From: Corynebacterium tuberculostearicum
Lineage (GTDB): Bacteria > Actinomycetota > Actinomycetes > Mycobacteriales > Mycobacteriaceae
Assembly: GCF_016127015.1 (NCBI RefSeq)
Contig: NZ_CP065972.1
Span: 1,922,001-1,986,000, forward strand
Reading direction: 5' to 3'
Length of the DNA stretch: 64,000 nucleotides
In this document: positions 1 to 8,612 of the stretch, piece after piece
How positions within the stretch are numbered: the first letter of the stretch is position 1
How the letters are laid out: each line of letters starts with the position of its first letter
The notes under the pieces: generated by a model
The model's input: the letters and a program-made list of their open reading frames with translations, nothing else
Database searches by the model: none
Told to the model about the DNA's origin: nothing
Position numbers and translations under genes: made by a program

Positions 1-2
1 CT

Positions 3-1061
3 ATGCGCGATACCCATACCTCTATGGCCCCTGCGCTGGCGTGGGTGATTGAACATACGGAGCCGGGACAACCCCTGCTTGCCGACGTCTCCGCAAAACT
101 CACCCAGCTCGCCCGCGATCACCGCCGGCATGGGTTTCCGGCCGAAATCTATTCCCGCTTCGACGATGCCCTAGTAGCGGGCCTGCGGGTTTTGGCGCTG
201 ACGCAGTATCAATACAACTTTGCTTGCGACGTCATCCACCAGGTGTGCGCCACGATGGCCGACGCCGCACGGGAGTCCGATGCCGCCGGCGAAGCACCGG
301 CGCACTCGGCGCAAGTGGTGGCGGTGGATCACCCCACCCGCGAGACGTCCATCATCCGCGTGGAGGCTGGCCTGGCTGTGCCCTATCAACCGGGGCAGCA
401 CTTTCCGGTGACCACGCAGTACTTGCCCGGGCAATGGCGGATGCTCACTCCTGCGCAGCCTAGCGACGGAACCGGCCAGGTGGTCTTTCACGTCTCCACC
501 GCGGGCGAGGCTTCCCGGTCCCTCGCACACGCGCAGCCCGGAGATTGGTGGACCCTGGGCCAGCCCGCCGGCGGCATTAGCCTGCAGAACGCGGGCGCAG
601 GAGAACTGGTCATTATTGCCTATGGCACCGGGTGGGCTACAGCACGGTGCGTGGCGCTCGCCGCGCTGAAGGAGAATAGCCGCCAGGTGCCCCGCATCTT
701 TGCCGTGGCAGGGAGCCCCGGCGCCCACTATGACACCTACTTCCAGCAGAACCTGGCAGCGCTTGGCATACCAGTGCGCCGCATCGTGCGGGAAGAAAAA
801 GACCCGTGGCTGCTCAATGCCCGCGAATTGGCACCCGACGCCGACTATGTAGTCTCCGGGGAACCGACCGATGTAGTAGTCAACGAGGTGGAGTTATCCA
901 CAGGCACTCCCCCACGCTTCTTACTCGTCGGACCGGCCGACGAGGTTGTGGAAGGTGCGGAAAGGTTGGTTCAAAGAGGCGTCGGCAAGCAGCAGATCGA
1001 CGTCCTTAGCTGGGGCCGCGACGGGCGCTGGCAGCCGGAAGACTACGCGGCTCTGGCCTAG
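3..1061 (+). CDS. Flavohaemoglobin-like globin/flavin reductase, 5' end outside window
   Basis: The first ~95 residues look like the second half of a globin fold (helices around HRRHGFPAEIYSRF), followed by a ferredoxin-reductase-type FAD domain with a YQPGQHF segment (about residues 128-134) and a WRMLTPA segment that matches the flavin-binding R-x-x-[ST]-P strand. An NAD(P)-binding half follows with GTGWATARCVAL near residue 210. The family oxidises nitric oxide with NAD(P)H or transfers electrons to a globin haem. A complete globin domain needs ~40 more N-terminal residues, so the ATG at position 3 is probably internal and the gene starts before the window. The stop overlaps the convergent amidohydrolase by 4 bases. 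NO detoxification is inferred from the family only. Confidence 0.78.
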   Translation: MRDTHTSMAPALAWVIEHTEPGQPLLADVSAKLTQLARDHRRHGFPAEIYSRFDDALVAGLRVLALTQYQYNFACDVIHQVCATMADAARESDAAGEAPAHSAQVVAVDHPTRETSIIRVEAGLAVPYQPGQHFPVTTQYLPGQWRMLTPAQPSDGTGQVVFHVSTAGEASRSLAHAQPGDWWTLGQPAGGISLQNAGAGELVIIAYGTGWATARCVALAALKENSRQVPRIFAVAGSPGAHYDTYFQQNLAALGIPVRRIVREEKDPWLLNARELAPDADYVVSGEPTDVVVNEVELSTGTPPRFLLVGPADEVVEGAERLVQRGVGKQQIDVLSWGRDGRWQPEDYAALA

Positions 1062-1873
1062 TCCACAGTGGCCACAACCGGCAGGGCACGGCGGGTTTTC
1101 GCTACCTCATTCGGATCGATGTCGGCATAGAGGATGTCATCCTCGTAGCCGGCCTCGGCCATGCGCACGCCATTCGGATCAACGATGGTGGAATGGCCAA
1201 TACCCGTTGGTCCGGAAGGATTGCCCGCCTCTGCGTCACCGCCCGGGCGCGATTGGCCGGCCGCAACGATATAGCTGGTGGAGTCCAAGGCACGCGCGGC
1301 CGTGAGCAGACGCCACTGCTCCAGCTTTCCGGGACCATCCGCCCAGCTCGTGGGTACTACAATGAGCTGCGCGCCCTGGCTGGCCAGCTCCTTGAACTGT
1401 TCTGGGAAGCGAATGTCATAGCAGGTGGCCACACCCACAATAAGGTCATCCACGTCGAAGGCTACGAGCGATTCGCCGGCTAAGACCGTATCCGATTCGC
1501 GGTAGTCAAAGGCATCATAGGTGTGGATCTTGTCGTAGCCGCCCAGCACGCCAGGTCCTGCAATGAGCGCCGTATTGGTCACGCGATTAATGGTCTTGCC
1601 GTCGCGCTCCACGGTATCGGCTGGGCAGAACATGCCGGCCACGACGGTGACCTCAAGCTCCTCTGCGAGCGTTTGGATCGCCGTGGCGAACGGGCCTTCG
1701 AGCGTCTGCGCCTGCTCATCAAGGCGACCGGAGCGGAAATTCTGCGCCGTGGCCTCCGGCAGCACGATTAACCGCGCCCCGTTTCCGGCCGCCTCACGGA
1801 TCTTGGCGAGGGCCAGTTCCTGGTTTTCGGTGACACTACCGGTGGACGTTAACTGCACTGCTGCTACCTTCAT
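1058..1873 (-). CDS. Nitrilase-superfamily carbon-nitrogen hydrolase
   Basis: A 271-residue protein carrying the nitrilase Glu-Lys-Cys triad: Glu in IVLPEA (about residue 40), Lys in GGYDKIHTYD (about 108) and Cys in GVATCYDIRFPE (about 150). Length and the MKVAAVQLTS start match the single-domain omega-amidase/Nit branch, which hydrolyses small amides such as deaminated glutathione or alpha-ketoglutaramate; the substrate here is not determined. The ATG at 1873 is preferred because family members start with this strand; an in-frame TTG lies three codons upstream. GGGAGG sits only one base before the ATG, too close for normal initiation, so the start may be read from a leaderless mRNA. Confidence 0.85.
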   Translation of the reverse strand: MKVAAVQLTSTGSVTENQELALAKIREAAGNGARLIVLPEATAQNFRSGRLDEQAQTLEGPFATAIQTLAEELEVTVVAGMFCPADTVERDGKTINRVTNTALIAGPGVLGGYDKIHTYDAFDYRESDTVLAGESLVAFDVDDLIVGVATCYDIRFPEQFKELASQGAQLIVVPTSWADGPGKLEQWRLLTAARALDSTSYIVAAGQSRPGGDAEAGNPSGPTGIGHSTIVDPNGVRMAEAGYEDDILYADIDPNEVAKTRRALPVVATVD

Positions 1874-1964
1874 GCCTCCCAAAATAATGAAGCAATGCGG
1901 AGTTATCCACAGGCTGCGTCTTTACCCCTAGCGCGGCGTTGTATGGTCCTTCAGGCTTAGGGGC

Positions 1965-2228
1965 ATGAGTTATGTAGAAAATCCCACGCACCTGCCCGAT
2001 TACGTCCGCTCCCTCATGGCGCGCCCTCCGCTGCCACCGCCGACGGCCGCGCTCGATACCGCCTGCCGCACCGCGGCCGCACTAGAGCGAGCCCGTGCCA
2101 CCTGGTCCAGCACCGTGGCTGCAACGGAGGACGCCACGGCCGAGCAATTGCGTTCAGTCGACGCTTTCCTCCACGCTGCCGCCGGGGTGGATTCCCGCCT
2201 GGGCCATGCATTAGGAGATGCGCGATGA
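1965..2228 (+). CDS. Small helical protein paired with a DUF1023 hydrolase
   Basis: An 87-residue protein beginning MSYVENPTHLPDYV, rich in Ala, Arg and Thr and predicted largely alpha-helical, with no signal peptide, membrane segment or cysteine. AGGCTTAGGGGC precedes the ATG. Its TGA overlaps the start of the hydrolase gene (ATGA), indicating translational coupling. I do not recognise a family. Small helical partners before DUF1023 hydrolases are often WXG100-like proteins in actinobacteria, and this one fits that position, but it lacks an obvious central WxG. Confidence 0.6.
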   Translation: MSYVENPTHLPDYVRSLMARPPLPPPTAALDTACRTAAALERARATWSSTVAATEDATAEQLRSVDAFLHAAAGVDSRLGHALGDAR

Positions 2229-3391
2229 CCCTATCCGTGGCTTTAAAAAATGGTGCTAGTACGTTGCACAGCGAACACGCTGAACTGCGCTTTCGTGTTA
2301 TAGATGCACACCAGGATTGGCGCGACCTATCACTGGGTGGACCCGCCGGCGAGGCCGCGCGCACCAGTTTGGCGAGCTACACCGACTGGCTGACCCAGCC
2401 GCTGCACCAGATGGAGCAGGTTGCCACCACCCTTGAACTCCACGCCAGCCTGCAGGCCCGCCGCGAGGAACTCGAGGACCGCATCATCGCATTTCTAGGG
2501 CAAGTGGATGAGCGCAATGGCGCCGCGGCCAGCGCCGCAGGACTCCTGTTGAATCAAGTGCGGGCGCTGGGCGATTCCCTCGACTGGCTATGCTCCCAAG
2601 AAATCGATGCCCTATGTACGCCTGACGGGGTGGCCCCACCCGTTCGCTTGGAAGACTTCTCCGATCTTCCAGTGGATACCGTCCACGAGATTAATCTTGC
2701 CCACACCAGCGAGCACGTATCTCAGCTCGCCGCACAGAACCCAGATATGCGAGTGCTAGAAACTAGCGACGGCCGGCTCGTAGCCATGGTGGACCCCGGC
2801 GGCTTCCGGACCACACCGGCATCACTTACCACCTTCGTAGAAGGAGTTCACTCCTCCGATCCAGAAACCTGGCAGCGTGCGGTAGACCGCGGCCGCAATC
2901 TAGCCAAGGCCAGCGGCGGGCCCGCGGTCGTGTGGTTGGGCTACCAGGCGCCCTCCTCCCTGCCCCGTGCGGTTCACGCCACTCCCGCGCGAACTGCCAG
3001 TCAAGAACTCGCCCGGTTTCAGCGCTCGCTCGGTAGACGCTATCCGCAGGCCAAGCGCACCGTAGTGGGATACTCCTATGGTTCTGTCGTCACCGGGCAT
3101 GCCGCAAAGCAGGAAAGGATTGCTGAGGACGTAGTGCTCGTCGGCAGTCCTGGCACCGGCGCTGGCCACGCCTCAGAACTGCATGGCCGCATCTGGGCAG
3201 CCACAAATGCCAACGACCCCATCGCTATTACGACGGGGCCTCACGCCGGCATCCATGGCCCCGATCCCACCGTTGATACCTTTGGCGCCACTCCCCTTCC
3301 CGGTGCGGATGGCCTCCCTGGCGATCATGGCTCCTATTGGGAGGACCCGCGGTTCTTGCGTGGCCTAGGCCAAGTGGCACGCGCGGATTAG
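2225..3391 (+). CDS. DUF1023-type alpha/beta hydrolase with WXG100-like N-terminal helices
   Basis: A 388-residue protein with two parts. Residues 1-150 are helical with heptad-like spacing; the stretch DWRDLSLGGPAGEAARTSL resembles the turn of a WXG100 hairpin. The remainder is an alpha/beta hydrolase of DUF1023 type: nucleophile Ser in GYSYGS (about 282), candidate acid Asp in NANDPIA (about 333) and His in DHGSYWED (about 370). No Sec signal is present. It is coupled to the small upstream ORF by a 4-base overlap. DUF1023 proteins are common in actinobacteria and often lie beside ESX-type genes; export by type VII secretion is only an inference. Substrate unknown. Confidence 0.8.
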   Translation: MTLSVALKNGASTLHSEHAELRFRVIDAHQDWRDLSLGGPAGEAARTSLASYTDWLTQPLHQMEQVATTLELHASLQARREELEDRIIAFLGQVDERNGAAASAAGLLLNQVRALGDSLDWLCSQEIDALCTPDGVAPPVRLEDFSDLPVDTVHEINLAHTSEHVSQLAAQNPDMRVLETSDGRLVAMVDPGGFRTTPASLTTFVEGVHSSDPETWQRAVDRGRNLAKASGGPAVVWLGYQAPSSLPRAVHATPARTASQELARFQRSLGRRYPQAKRTVVGYSYGSVVTGHAAKQERIAEDVVLVGSPGTGAGHASELHGRIWAATNANDPIAITTGPHAGIHGPDPTVDTFGATPLPGADGLPGDHGSYWEDPRFLRGLGQVARAD

Positions 3392-3409
3392 TCCGAGGGG
3401 TAGGGCCTT

Positions 3410-3502
3410 TTAGAACAGACCAGCCGGCTGGTCCGAATAGGAGACCAACATATTCTTAGTCTCCTGATAGTGGCCCAGCATCATCAAGTGGTTCTCACGG
3501 CC
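3410..3502 (-). pseudogene. C-terminal remnant of aldehyde dehydrogenase (ald)
   Basis: Minus-strand codons ending at 3410 read [18 protein letters not shown] followed by [12 protein letters not shown] and a stop. This is the characteristic C-terminus of the ExaC/Ald acetaldehyde dehydrogenase family, which normally exceeds 500 residues. Only about 30 codons survive. Upstream codons stop resembling the family at the hspR terminator. In Corynebacterium glutamicum an ald gene directly follows hspR, so this is best explained as a deletion that removed nearly the whole gene. Confidence 0.8.
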
Positions 3503-3510
3503 AAGGTCAA

Positions 3511-3550
3511 AGAAAACCCCGCTGCCAGCGGGGAAGCTGGCTGCGGGGTT
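3511..3550 (-). terminator. Strong terminator of the dnaK-hspR operon
   Basis: An almost perfect hairpin: outer arms AACCCCGC and GCGGGGTT (8 bp), a T/T mismatch, inner arms GCCAGC and GCTGGC (6 bp) and a 6-base loop. On the minus strand it is followed by TTTTCTTTG, so it ends transcription after hspR. It now abuts the ald remnant. Confidence 0.88.
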
Positions 3551-3576
3551 GGGTGTACTCGTCCGCAGAGCGAGAG

Positions 3577-4026
3577 TTAGTCTTGGCCGTATCCACGGCC
3601 GCGGGAGCGCTTGCGCTCCCGCGCGGTGCGTGGGCTCCACATCACCACGGAGGTGGACCGTGGGACATGAACAAGCTCACCACTGCGCTGCGGGCGGCGT
3701 CCAGCGGCCTGTTCGCGCAGGGCCCGGACCTCTTCAGCTAAAGCGTCGCGCTCGGCCTCGAGGCGGTCGCGTTCTTCGGTCAACTCGATGATGGACTTGA
3801 TGCCGGCAAGGTTGACGCCATCGTCTTGGGACAGCGCCTGAATCTTGCGCAGCAGCTCGATGTCCCGGTCGGAGTAGCGGCGGCCACCGCCACGAGTGCG
3901 GGCCGGGGAGACCAAGCCCATACGGTCATAGGTGCGCAGGGTTTGGGCATGCATTCCGGAGAGTTCCGCAGCTACGGAGATGACGTAGACCGCGGTGCCG
4001 GAATCTTCTGCCTTTCCAGTGCTCAT
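3577..4026 (-). CDS. hspR: HspR, MerR-type heat-shock repressor
   Basis: A 149-residue MerR-family regulator. Residues ~12-80 hold the winged helix ([18 protein letters not shown], then [16 protein letters not shown]), followed by a Glu/Arg-rich coiled coil ([18 protein letters not shown]) and a basic tail. HspR binds HAIR inverted repeats (CTTGAGT-N7-ACTCAAG) with DnaK as co-repressor and represses its own operon; matching sites lie upstream of dnaK here. An AGGAGG lies 11 bases before the ATG. The gene is last in dnaK-grpE-dnaJ-hspR, directly before a strong terminator. Confidence 0.95.
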   Translation of the reverse strand: MSTGKAEDSGTAVYVISVAAELSGMHAQTLRTYDRMGLVSPARTRGGGRRYSDRDIELLRKIQALSQDDGVNLAGIKSIIELTEERDRLEAERDALAEEVRALREQAAGRRPQRSGELVHVPRSTSVVMWSPRTARERKRSRGRGYGQD

Positions 4027-4046
4027 TTTTTAACACACCTCCTGCC

Positions 4047-5252
4047 TTAAGCATTCTCGGCGCCGGCCCAACCCGCACGCGGGTTGAAACCGGAGTCCTT
4101 TTCCGCTTGAGCATAGGTGCGCAGGGCGCTGGAGGCGGCGGCATCGAGCTTGGTGGGCACGGTAACCTGCACGCTAACCAGTAGATCACCGGAGTTGCCA
4201 CCGCGCTTGGCGATGCCCCTTCCGCGCACCCGCAGCGTGCGCCCATCCGGCGTGCCAGCGGGGATCTTCACGCGCACCGGGTTATCCAAAGTTGGAACCG
4301 CGATGGTATCGCCCAAGGCCAGCTCCGTGAAGGAAACCGGAACGGTGACATGGAGGTCATCGCCCTCACGAGTAAAGACCTTGTCTGGTTTTACGGTTAC
4401 CGCCACGAAGAGGTCACCGGCTGGAGTGCCGTTGGGACCTGCTTCGCCTTGTCCGGCGAGGCGGACCTTTTGCCCATCGATGACGCCGGCAGGGATGCGC
4501 ACGGTGATATTGCGGGTGCGGTGAACCGTGCCGGTGCCGTGGCAATCCTTGCACGGATCCGTGATGCGCCGGCCGGTGCCATCGCAGTCCTTGCACGGGG
4601 CAGAGAAACCGAAAGCGCCGCGGTTTTCCGAGGTAAAACCGGTACCGTTGCAGGTGCCACAAGTAGAGGTCTTGCCGGAAGCGGAGCCCGAGCCGTGACA
4701 CGTGGTGCACGGCGCATTGCCGCTGAGCGCTAGGGGAATGGTGGTTCCCTTAGCAGCCTCGCGGAAGTCGAGGGTTATTTCCGTTTCGACGTCGGCCCCC
4801 CGCGACGGTTTAGCTGAGTGGCCAGCACTACCGCCGCGGTTGAAAACGCTACCGAAGATATCCCCAACACCGCCGCCTTGAGACGCTCCTCCAGCGGATC
4901 CTCCGAAGAGGTCCGAGAGGTCGAATTCTTGCGCACCTTGTCCACCCATGCGCGTGGATCGAAACCCGCCGGGAAATCCGGCGCCTCCCATCCGTCCAAA
5001 GCCGCCTCCATTGCGGAGCATGGCCTTGAACTGGTCGTATTCCTTGCGCTCAGCGGCGTCGGAAAGCACGTCGTAGGCTTCCGCAACCTTTTTGAACCTT
5101 TCCGCTGCCGCGGGGTCGTCCGGGTGGGTATCGGGGTGATTCTCGCGCGCTAGCTTGCGGTAAGCACGCTTAATCTCGTTCTGGTCTGCGGACGAGGAGA
5201 CCCCCAGATCCGCATAGTAATCTTTGTCTGCCCATTCGGGTTTAGCGCTCAC
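4047..5252 (-). CDS. dnaJ: DnaJ co-chaperone
   Basis: A full-length type I DnaJ of 401 residues. The J domain occupies ~10-75 with HPD in [10 protein letters not shown]; a Gly/Phe-rich segment follows ([16 protein letters not shown]); four CxxCxGxG zinc repeats lie at ~165-240 ([32 protein letters not shown]); then two substrate-binding beta domains. It stimulates DnaK ATPase and delivers unfolded clients. Translation starts at GTG, supported by AAAGGAGG nine bases upstream. A hairpin in the grpE-dnaJ gap may lower expression relative to dnaK-grpE. Confidence 0.97.
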   Translation of the reverse strand: MSAKPEWADKDYYADLGVSSSADQNEIKRAYRKLARENHPDTHPDDPAAAERFKKVAEAYDVLSDAAERKEYDQFKAMLRNGGGFGRMGGAGFPGGFRSTRMGGQGAQEFDLSDLFGGSAGGASQGGGVGDIFGSVFNRGGSAGHSAKPSRGADVETEITLDFREAAKGTTIPLALSGNAPCTTCHGSGSASGKTSTCGTCNGTGFTSENRGAFGFSAPCKDCDGTGRRITDPCKDCHGTGTVHRTRNITVRIPAGVIDGQKVRLAGQGEAGPNGTPAGDLFVAVTVKPDKVFTREGDDLHVTVPVSFTELALGDTIAVPTLDNPVRVKIPAGTPDGRTLRVRGRGIAKRGGNSGDLLVSVQVTVPTKLDAAASSALRTYAQAEKDSGFNPRAGWAGAENA

Positions 5253-5294
5253 TGGGCATCTCCTCCTTTCAAAGAGAATCGATACAAGTTAAGT

Positions 5295-5344
5295 AAAAGG
5301 GCGCCGCGGGAAGGTCACTAGTCAATTCCCAGGGCGCCCTTTTT
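5295..5344. terminator. Hairpin between grpE and dnaJ, possible attenuator
   Basis: Arms AAAAGGGCGCC (5295-5305) and GGCGCCCTTTT (5333-5343) pair perfectly, with inner GGGAA/TTCCC extending the stem. A short run of four T follows on the minus strand, so it could partly terminate within the chaperone operon. Confidence 0.65.
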
Positions 5345-5349
5345 GTTAT

Positions 5350-6057
5350 TTACTCGGATTCTTCCGAGCTGCCGGACTCATCGCTGGGGTCCGCGATGAT
5401 GACCATGGCATTGCGTACGAGCCTGTCGCCCAAGCGGTAGCCCTTGCGCAGCACGGTGCCAAGCACCTGCTCATCGCCGGAGGACAAGTCCTGCACGGCT
5501 TCGTGGACCTCAGGGTCGAAGGCATCGCCTTCCTCACCAAAGGCAGCGAGGTCGTGTTTTTCCAGCGTGCTGTGGAGCTTATCCGCAAACGCCTTGAGCG
5601 GGCCCTCCAAGTCACCATGCTCACGAGCCAACTCCAAGTCATCAAGGACAGGCAGAAAATCTGCAATGACCTTGGCCTTGGCGGTCTCGATTACGGCCTG
5701 GCGGTCACGCTCGGTGCGGCGGCGGTAGTTGGTGTATTCCGCATTAAGACGCTGCAGGTCTTCGGTGCGTTCTGCCAACTGTGCTTCCACATCGCTGGCG
5801 CCAGTACCGGCGGGCTCTTCGCCCGCTGCTTCAGCTTCTACCTCATCGGCGTTGACGTCCGCCAGCGCTTCTTCAAGGTCAGCATCGAGGGTGGGATCCA
5901 GCTCGGCTTCCTCGGTGGCATCAGCCTGCGCTTCCTGCGCGGCTTGGGCCTCCTCAGCCTGCTCGGCAGCAGCCTCAGCGCGGTCAGCCGAGGTAGCCTC
6001 CGGATCCGTGTTTTCCGGGTCGCCTGGGTTGTGCGGCATTCCGCTGTCCTGAGTCAT
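5350..6057 (-). CDS. grpE: GrpE nucleotide exchange factor
   Basis: A 235-residue GrpE. The N-terminal ~85 residues are an Ala/Glu-rich acidic region typical of actinobacterial GrpE, followed by the long dimerising helix ([20 protein letters not shown]) and the C-terminal beta domain ending near [17 protein letters not shown]. It releases ADP from DnaK. The ATG overlaps the dnaK stop as TAATG, showing translational coupling within the operon. Confidence 0.96.
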   Translation of the reverse strand: MTQDSGMPHNPGDPENTDPEATSADRAEAAAEQAEEAQAAQEAQADATEEAELDPTLDADLEEALADVNADEVEAEAAGEEPAGTGASDVEAQLAERTEDLQRLNAEYTNYRRRTERDRQAVIETAKAKVIADFLPVLDDLELAREHGDLEGPLKAFADKLHSTLEKHDLAAFGEEGDAFDPEVHEAVQDLSSGDEQVLGTVLRKGYRLGDRLVRNAMVIIADPSDESGSSEESE

Positions 6058-7907
6058 TACTTGTTGCCATCCTTGTTCTCGTCCTCGTCGACGACCTCAG
6101 CGTCGACAACGTTCGGGTCACCCTGCGCAGCACCAGCATCGGCAGCGCCCTCAGCGCCGGCCTCAGCAGCCTGTGCCTCGTAGATCTGCTTGCCCATCTC
6201 CTGGGATTCGGTGGACAGCTTCTCCACTGCGGACTTGATGGCCTCGAGGTCATCGCCCTTCAGGGCCTCATCAACGGCGTCAGCAGCCTCGGTGACCTTG
6301 GTCTTAACATCCTCGGATACCTTGTCAGCGTTGTCATCCAAGAACTTGCGGGTCTGGTAGGAGGTGGACTCTGCGTTATTGCGCAGCTCCTGCTCCTCGC
6401 GGCGCTTCTTGTCCTCTTCAGCGTGCTGCTCAGCATCCTTGACCATGCGGTCGATTTCTTCCTGGGACAGGCCAGAACCATCCTGAATCTTGATGGTGTT
6501 TTCCTTGCCGGTGCCCTTGTCCTTTGCAGTCACGTGGACGATGCCGTTGGCATCGATATCGAAGGTGACCTCAATCTGCGGAACACCACGCGGTGCCGGA
6601 GCAATACCGCCGAGCTCGAAGGAGCCCAGCAGCTTATTAGCAGTAGCCATCTCGCGCTCGCCCTGGAAGACCTGAATCTGTACGGAAGGCTGGTTATCTT
6701 CCGCGGTGGTGAAGGTCTCGGACTTCTTCGTCGGGATGGTGGTGTTGCGCTCGATGAGCTTGGTCATCACGCCACCCTTGGTCTCAATGCCGAGGGACAG
6801 CGGGGTGACGTCAAGAAGCAGCACGTCCTTAACCTCGCCGCGCAGAACACCTGCCTGCAGGGCAGCGCCGACTGCAACAACCTCGTCCGGGTTAACGCCC
6901 TTGTTGGCATCCTTGCCGGTCAGTTCCTTAACCAGATCAGATACGGCCGGCATACGGGTGGAGCCACCAACGAGAACAACGTGGTCGATATCGCCGACGG
7001 AAAGGTCAGCGTCCTTGATAACCTGGTTGAACGGAGCCTTGGTGCGGTCCAGCAGATCCTGGGTGATCTTCTGGAACTCGGTGCGGGTCAGGGTCTCATC
7101 CAAGAACAGCGGGTTCTTGTCGGAGTCAACCGTGATGTACGGCAGGTTGATGTTGGCCTGCTGGGAGGAAGACAGCTCAATCTTTGCCTTCTCTGCAGCC
7201 TCGCGCAGACGCTGCACAGCGCGCTTATCCTTGGTCAGGTCAACACCCTGGGAGGTCTTGAAGCGGTCTACCAGCCAGTCGACGATGCGCTGATCCCAGT
7301 CATCGCCACCCAGCTCGTTATCGCCGGCGGTGGCCATAACCTCGACAACGCCATCGCCAATTTCCAGCAAGGAGACGTCGAAGGTGCCGCCACCCAGGTC
7401 GAATACCAGGATGGTCTGCTCCTGCTCGCCCTTTTCCAGGCCATAAGCCAAAGCAGCTGCGGTTGGCTCGTTAACGATACGGAGCACGTTCAGGCCTGCA
7501 ATCTGGCCAGCTTCCTTGGTGGCCTGGCGCTGTGCGTCCTCGAAGTATGCAGGAACGGTAATAACGGCGTCAGTAACATCCTCACCGAGGTAAGCCTCTG
7601 CGTCGCGCTTCAGCTTCATCAGCGTGCGAGCGGAGATCTCCTGGGAGGTGTAGTCCTTGTCATCAATGTTGATCTTCCAGTCGGTGCCGATGTGGCGCTT
7701 GACGGAGCGAATAGTGCGGTCAACATTGGTTACCGCCTGGTTCTTAGCGGACTGGCCGACCAGGATTTCGCCGTTCTTTGCAAAAGCAACGACGGAAGGC
7801 GTGGTGCGGGAGCCCTCAGAGTTTGCGATAACGGTGGACTCGCCACCTTCCAATACGGAAACGACGGAGTTCGTCGTACCAAGGTCAATACCTACTGCGC
7901 GTCCCAT
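6057..7907 (-). CDS. dnaK: DnaK (Hsp70) chaperone
   Basis: A 616-residue Hsp70. The start [14 protein letters not shown] gives the phosphate-1 motif at once; AGGAGAAG lies before this ATG, so the long in-frame upstream extension is untranslated leader. Further signatures are [16 protein letters not shown] phosphate 2 (here [12 protein letters not shown]), the GGSTRMPAV segment, and the substrate-binding domain [14 protein letters not shown]. The C-terminus is Ala/Glu-rich and ends acidic. First gene of the heat-shock operon, controlled by HAIR-like repeats upstream. Confidence 0.98.
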   Translation of the reverse strand: MGRAVGIDLGTTNSVVSVLEGGESTVIANSEGSRTTPSVVAFAKNGEILVGQSAKNQAVTNVDRTIRSVKRHIGTDWKINIDDKDYTSQEISARTLMKLKRDAEAYLGEDVTDAVITVPAYFEDAQRQATKEAGQIAGLNVLRIVNEPTAAALAYGLEKGEQEQTILVFDLGGGTFDVSLLEIGDGVVEVMATAGDNELGGDDWDQRIVDWLVDRFKTSQGVDLTKDKRAVQRLREAAEKAKIELSSSQQANINLPYITVDSDKNPLFLDETLTRTEFQKITQDLLDRTKAPFNQVIKDADLSVGDIDHVVLVGGSTRMPAVSDLVKELTGKDANKGVNPDEVVAVGAALQAGVLRGEVKDVLLLDVTPLSLGIETKGGVMTKLIERNTTIPTKKSETFTTAEDNQPSVQIQVFQGEREMATANKLLGSFELGGIAPAPRGVPQIEVTFDIDANGIVHVTAKDKGTGKENTIKIQDGSGLSQEEIDRMVKDAEQHAEEDKKRREEQELRNNAESTSYQTRKFLDDNADKVSEDVKTKVTEAADAVDEALKGDDLEAIKSAVEKLSTESQEMGKQIYEAQAAEAGAEGAADAGAAQGDPNVVDAEVVDEDENKDGNK

Positions 7908-7941
7908 GATTTCTTCTCCTTTTATCTTGGGGTAATTAATA

Positions 7942-7966
7942 AAGTTGACTGTCAGTGACTCAACTT
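7942..7966. promoter_or_regulatory. HAIR-like HspR operator overlapping the dnaK promoter
   Basis: GTTGACT (7944-7950), seven bases, ACTCAAC (7958-7964), flanked by AA/TT: one mismatch from a perfect inverted repeat and spaced like HAIR (CTTGAGT-N7-ACTCAAG). On the minus strand it supplies a TTGAGT -35 candidate, 16 bases before TATTAA, so a bound repressor would cover the promoter. Confidence 0.7.
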
Positions 7967-8019
7967 CTCGTTGCGTCCGAGCGCTACTGTAACAGAACTT
8001 CCACGTCCGGTCACACAAC

Positions 8020-8040
8020 CTTGAGCCTGTGTCACTCAAT
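8020..8040. promoter_or_regulatory. HAIR element upstream of dnaK
   Basis: CTTGAGC-N7-ACTCAAT differs from the HAIR consensus CTTGAGT-N7-ACTCAAG by one base in each arm and has the exact 7-base spacer. It lies ~110 bases upstream of the dnaK ATG. A third, degenerate site with a perfect ACTCAAC half (8078-8084) lies farther upstream. Confidence 0.78.
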
Positions 8041-8217
8041 CCTTACAACCGGAAGCCTACAAAAGTTATTCCCCGCGACTCAACTTTTCTTGTCAACATT
8101 CCTTTTGTGCAGCTCAGCGCCACTCTTGCCGACGCCCACTCCCACCTTCCGCGCAATCACCCCCCTTCACCCAACACCACCCCATACCCAAACAGAGGTC
8201 CTTAAATAGCCCTAAGA
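8041..8217. other. Intergenic stretch between divergent dnaK and the small peptide gene
   Basis: Contains the degenerate HAIR half-site at 8078-8084 within a longer AAAAGTT/AACTTTT inverted pair (8061-8088), then a C-rich, G-poor stretch (8105-8200). No coding region or hairpin is convincing. Confidence 0.5.
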
Positions 8218-8251
8218 GGATCCAAAAGTCACCTCAGAAAGGATCCAAAAG
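8218..8251 (+). promoter_or_regulatory. Direct repeat GGATCCAAAAG x2, candidate activator site
   Basis: Two perfect 11-base copies at 8218-8228 and 8241-8251, 23 bases apart start to start (about two helical turns). The second ends four bases before a TTGGCA -35 box, the usual place for a transcription activator. The response regulator at 10137-10829 is a candidate binder. Confidence 0.6.
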
Positions 8252-8255
8252 AGGA

Positions 8256-8284
8256 TTGGCAGCCCGCCCCCGCTACCGCATACT
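8256..8284 (+). promoter_or_regulatory. Vegetative-type promoter of the small peptide gene
   Basis: TTGGCA (8256-8261), a 17-base spacer, then CATACT (8279-8284). This predicts a transcript starting near 8291 with a ~70-base leader that holds a small stem (AGCAG...CTGCT). Confidence 0.6.
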
Positions 8285-8360
8285 AGGAATCACAGCAGTT
8301 AAGAGCTGCTACCCCAGAGAGAGATTGTAGTTTTACTCCGCCGATCCGAAAGGAATGTAT

Positions 8361-8537
8361 ATGTTCGATACCCTCGCAGACCTCAGCTCCGCCATCGACT
8401 TCGAGGCACTCATCAAGGGCATCAAGGGCCTCATCGAGGCTTCCTCCGAGTCCAACACCGACTCCGAGGGCCTGTCCTCCGTATTCGAGGGCCTGTCCTC
8501 CAAGGATGACGCAGAGGCTGCCGCAGAAGCTAAGTAA
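8361..8537 (+). CDS. 58-residue acidic amphipathic peptide (PorA/PorH-like or modulin-like)
   Basis: The ORF from ATG 8361 encodes a peptide starting MFDTLADLSSAIDFEALIKG and ending SKDDAEAAAEAK. The first ~28 residues form an amphipathic helix pattern, then Ser/Glu-rich sequence with GLSS repeated twice eight residues apart. There is no signal peptide and no cysteine. GAAAGGA lies six bases before this ATG, so it is preferred over the ATG two codons upstream. Corynebacterial PorA/PorH outer-membrane porins are also 40-60 residue helical peptides exported without a signal, and staphylococcal modulins have a similar look; assignment to either is tentative. It has its own promoter and terminator, and lies just before a kinase/regulator pair. 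Confidence 0.62.
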   Translation: MFDTLADLSSAIDFEALIKGIKGLIEASSESNTDSEGLSSVFEGLSSKDDAEAAAEAK

Positions 8538-8612
8538 TTAGCTTTCTGTACTCCTTCATGAAGACCGGCTAACCCCCTCACCTTCTTCCTCCGCTCGGAA
8601 CCCACCACAAGG

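Noticed and set aside
6423..7958. 511-codon open frame on the + strand opposite dnaK
   Set aside because: Antisense to a highly conserved gene; long antisense frames opposite dnaK are common from codon bias and no ribosome-binding site is seen.
7908..8039. 44-codon N-terminal extension of dnaK
   Set aside because: The extension covers the promoter and operator, starts without a ribosome-binding site, and DnaK begins at [10 protein letters not shown] as in the family.
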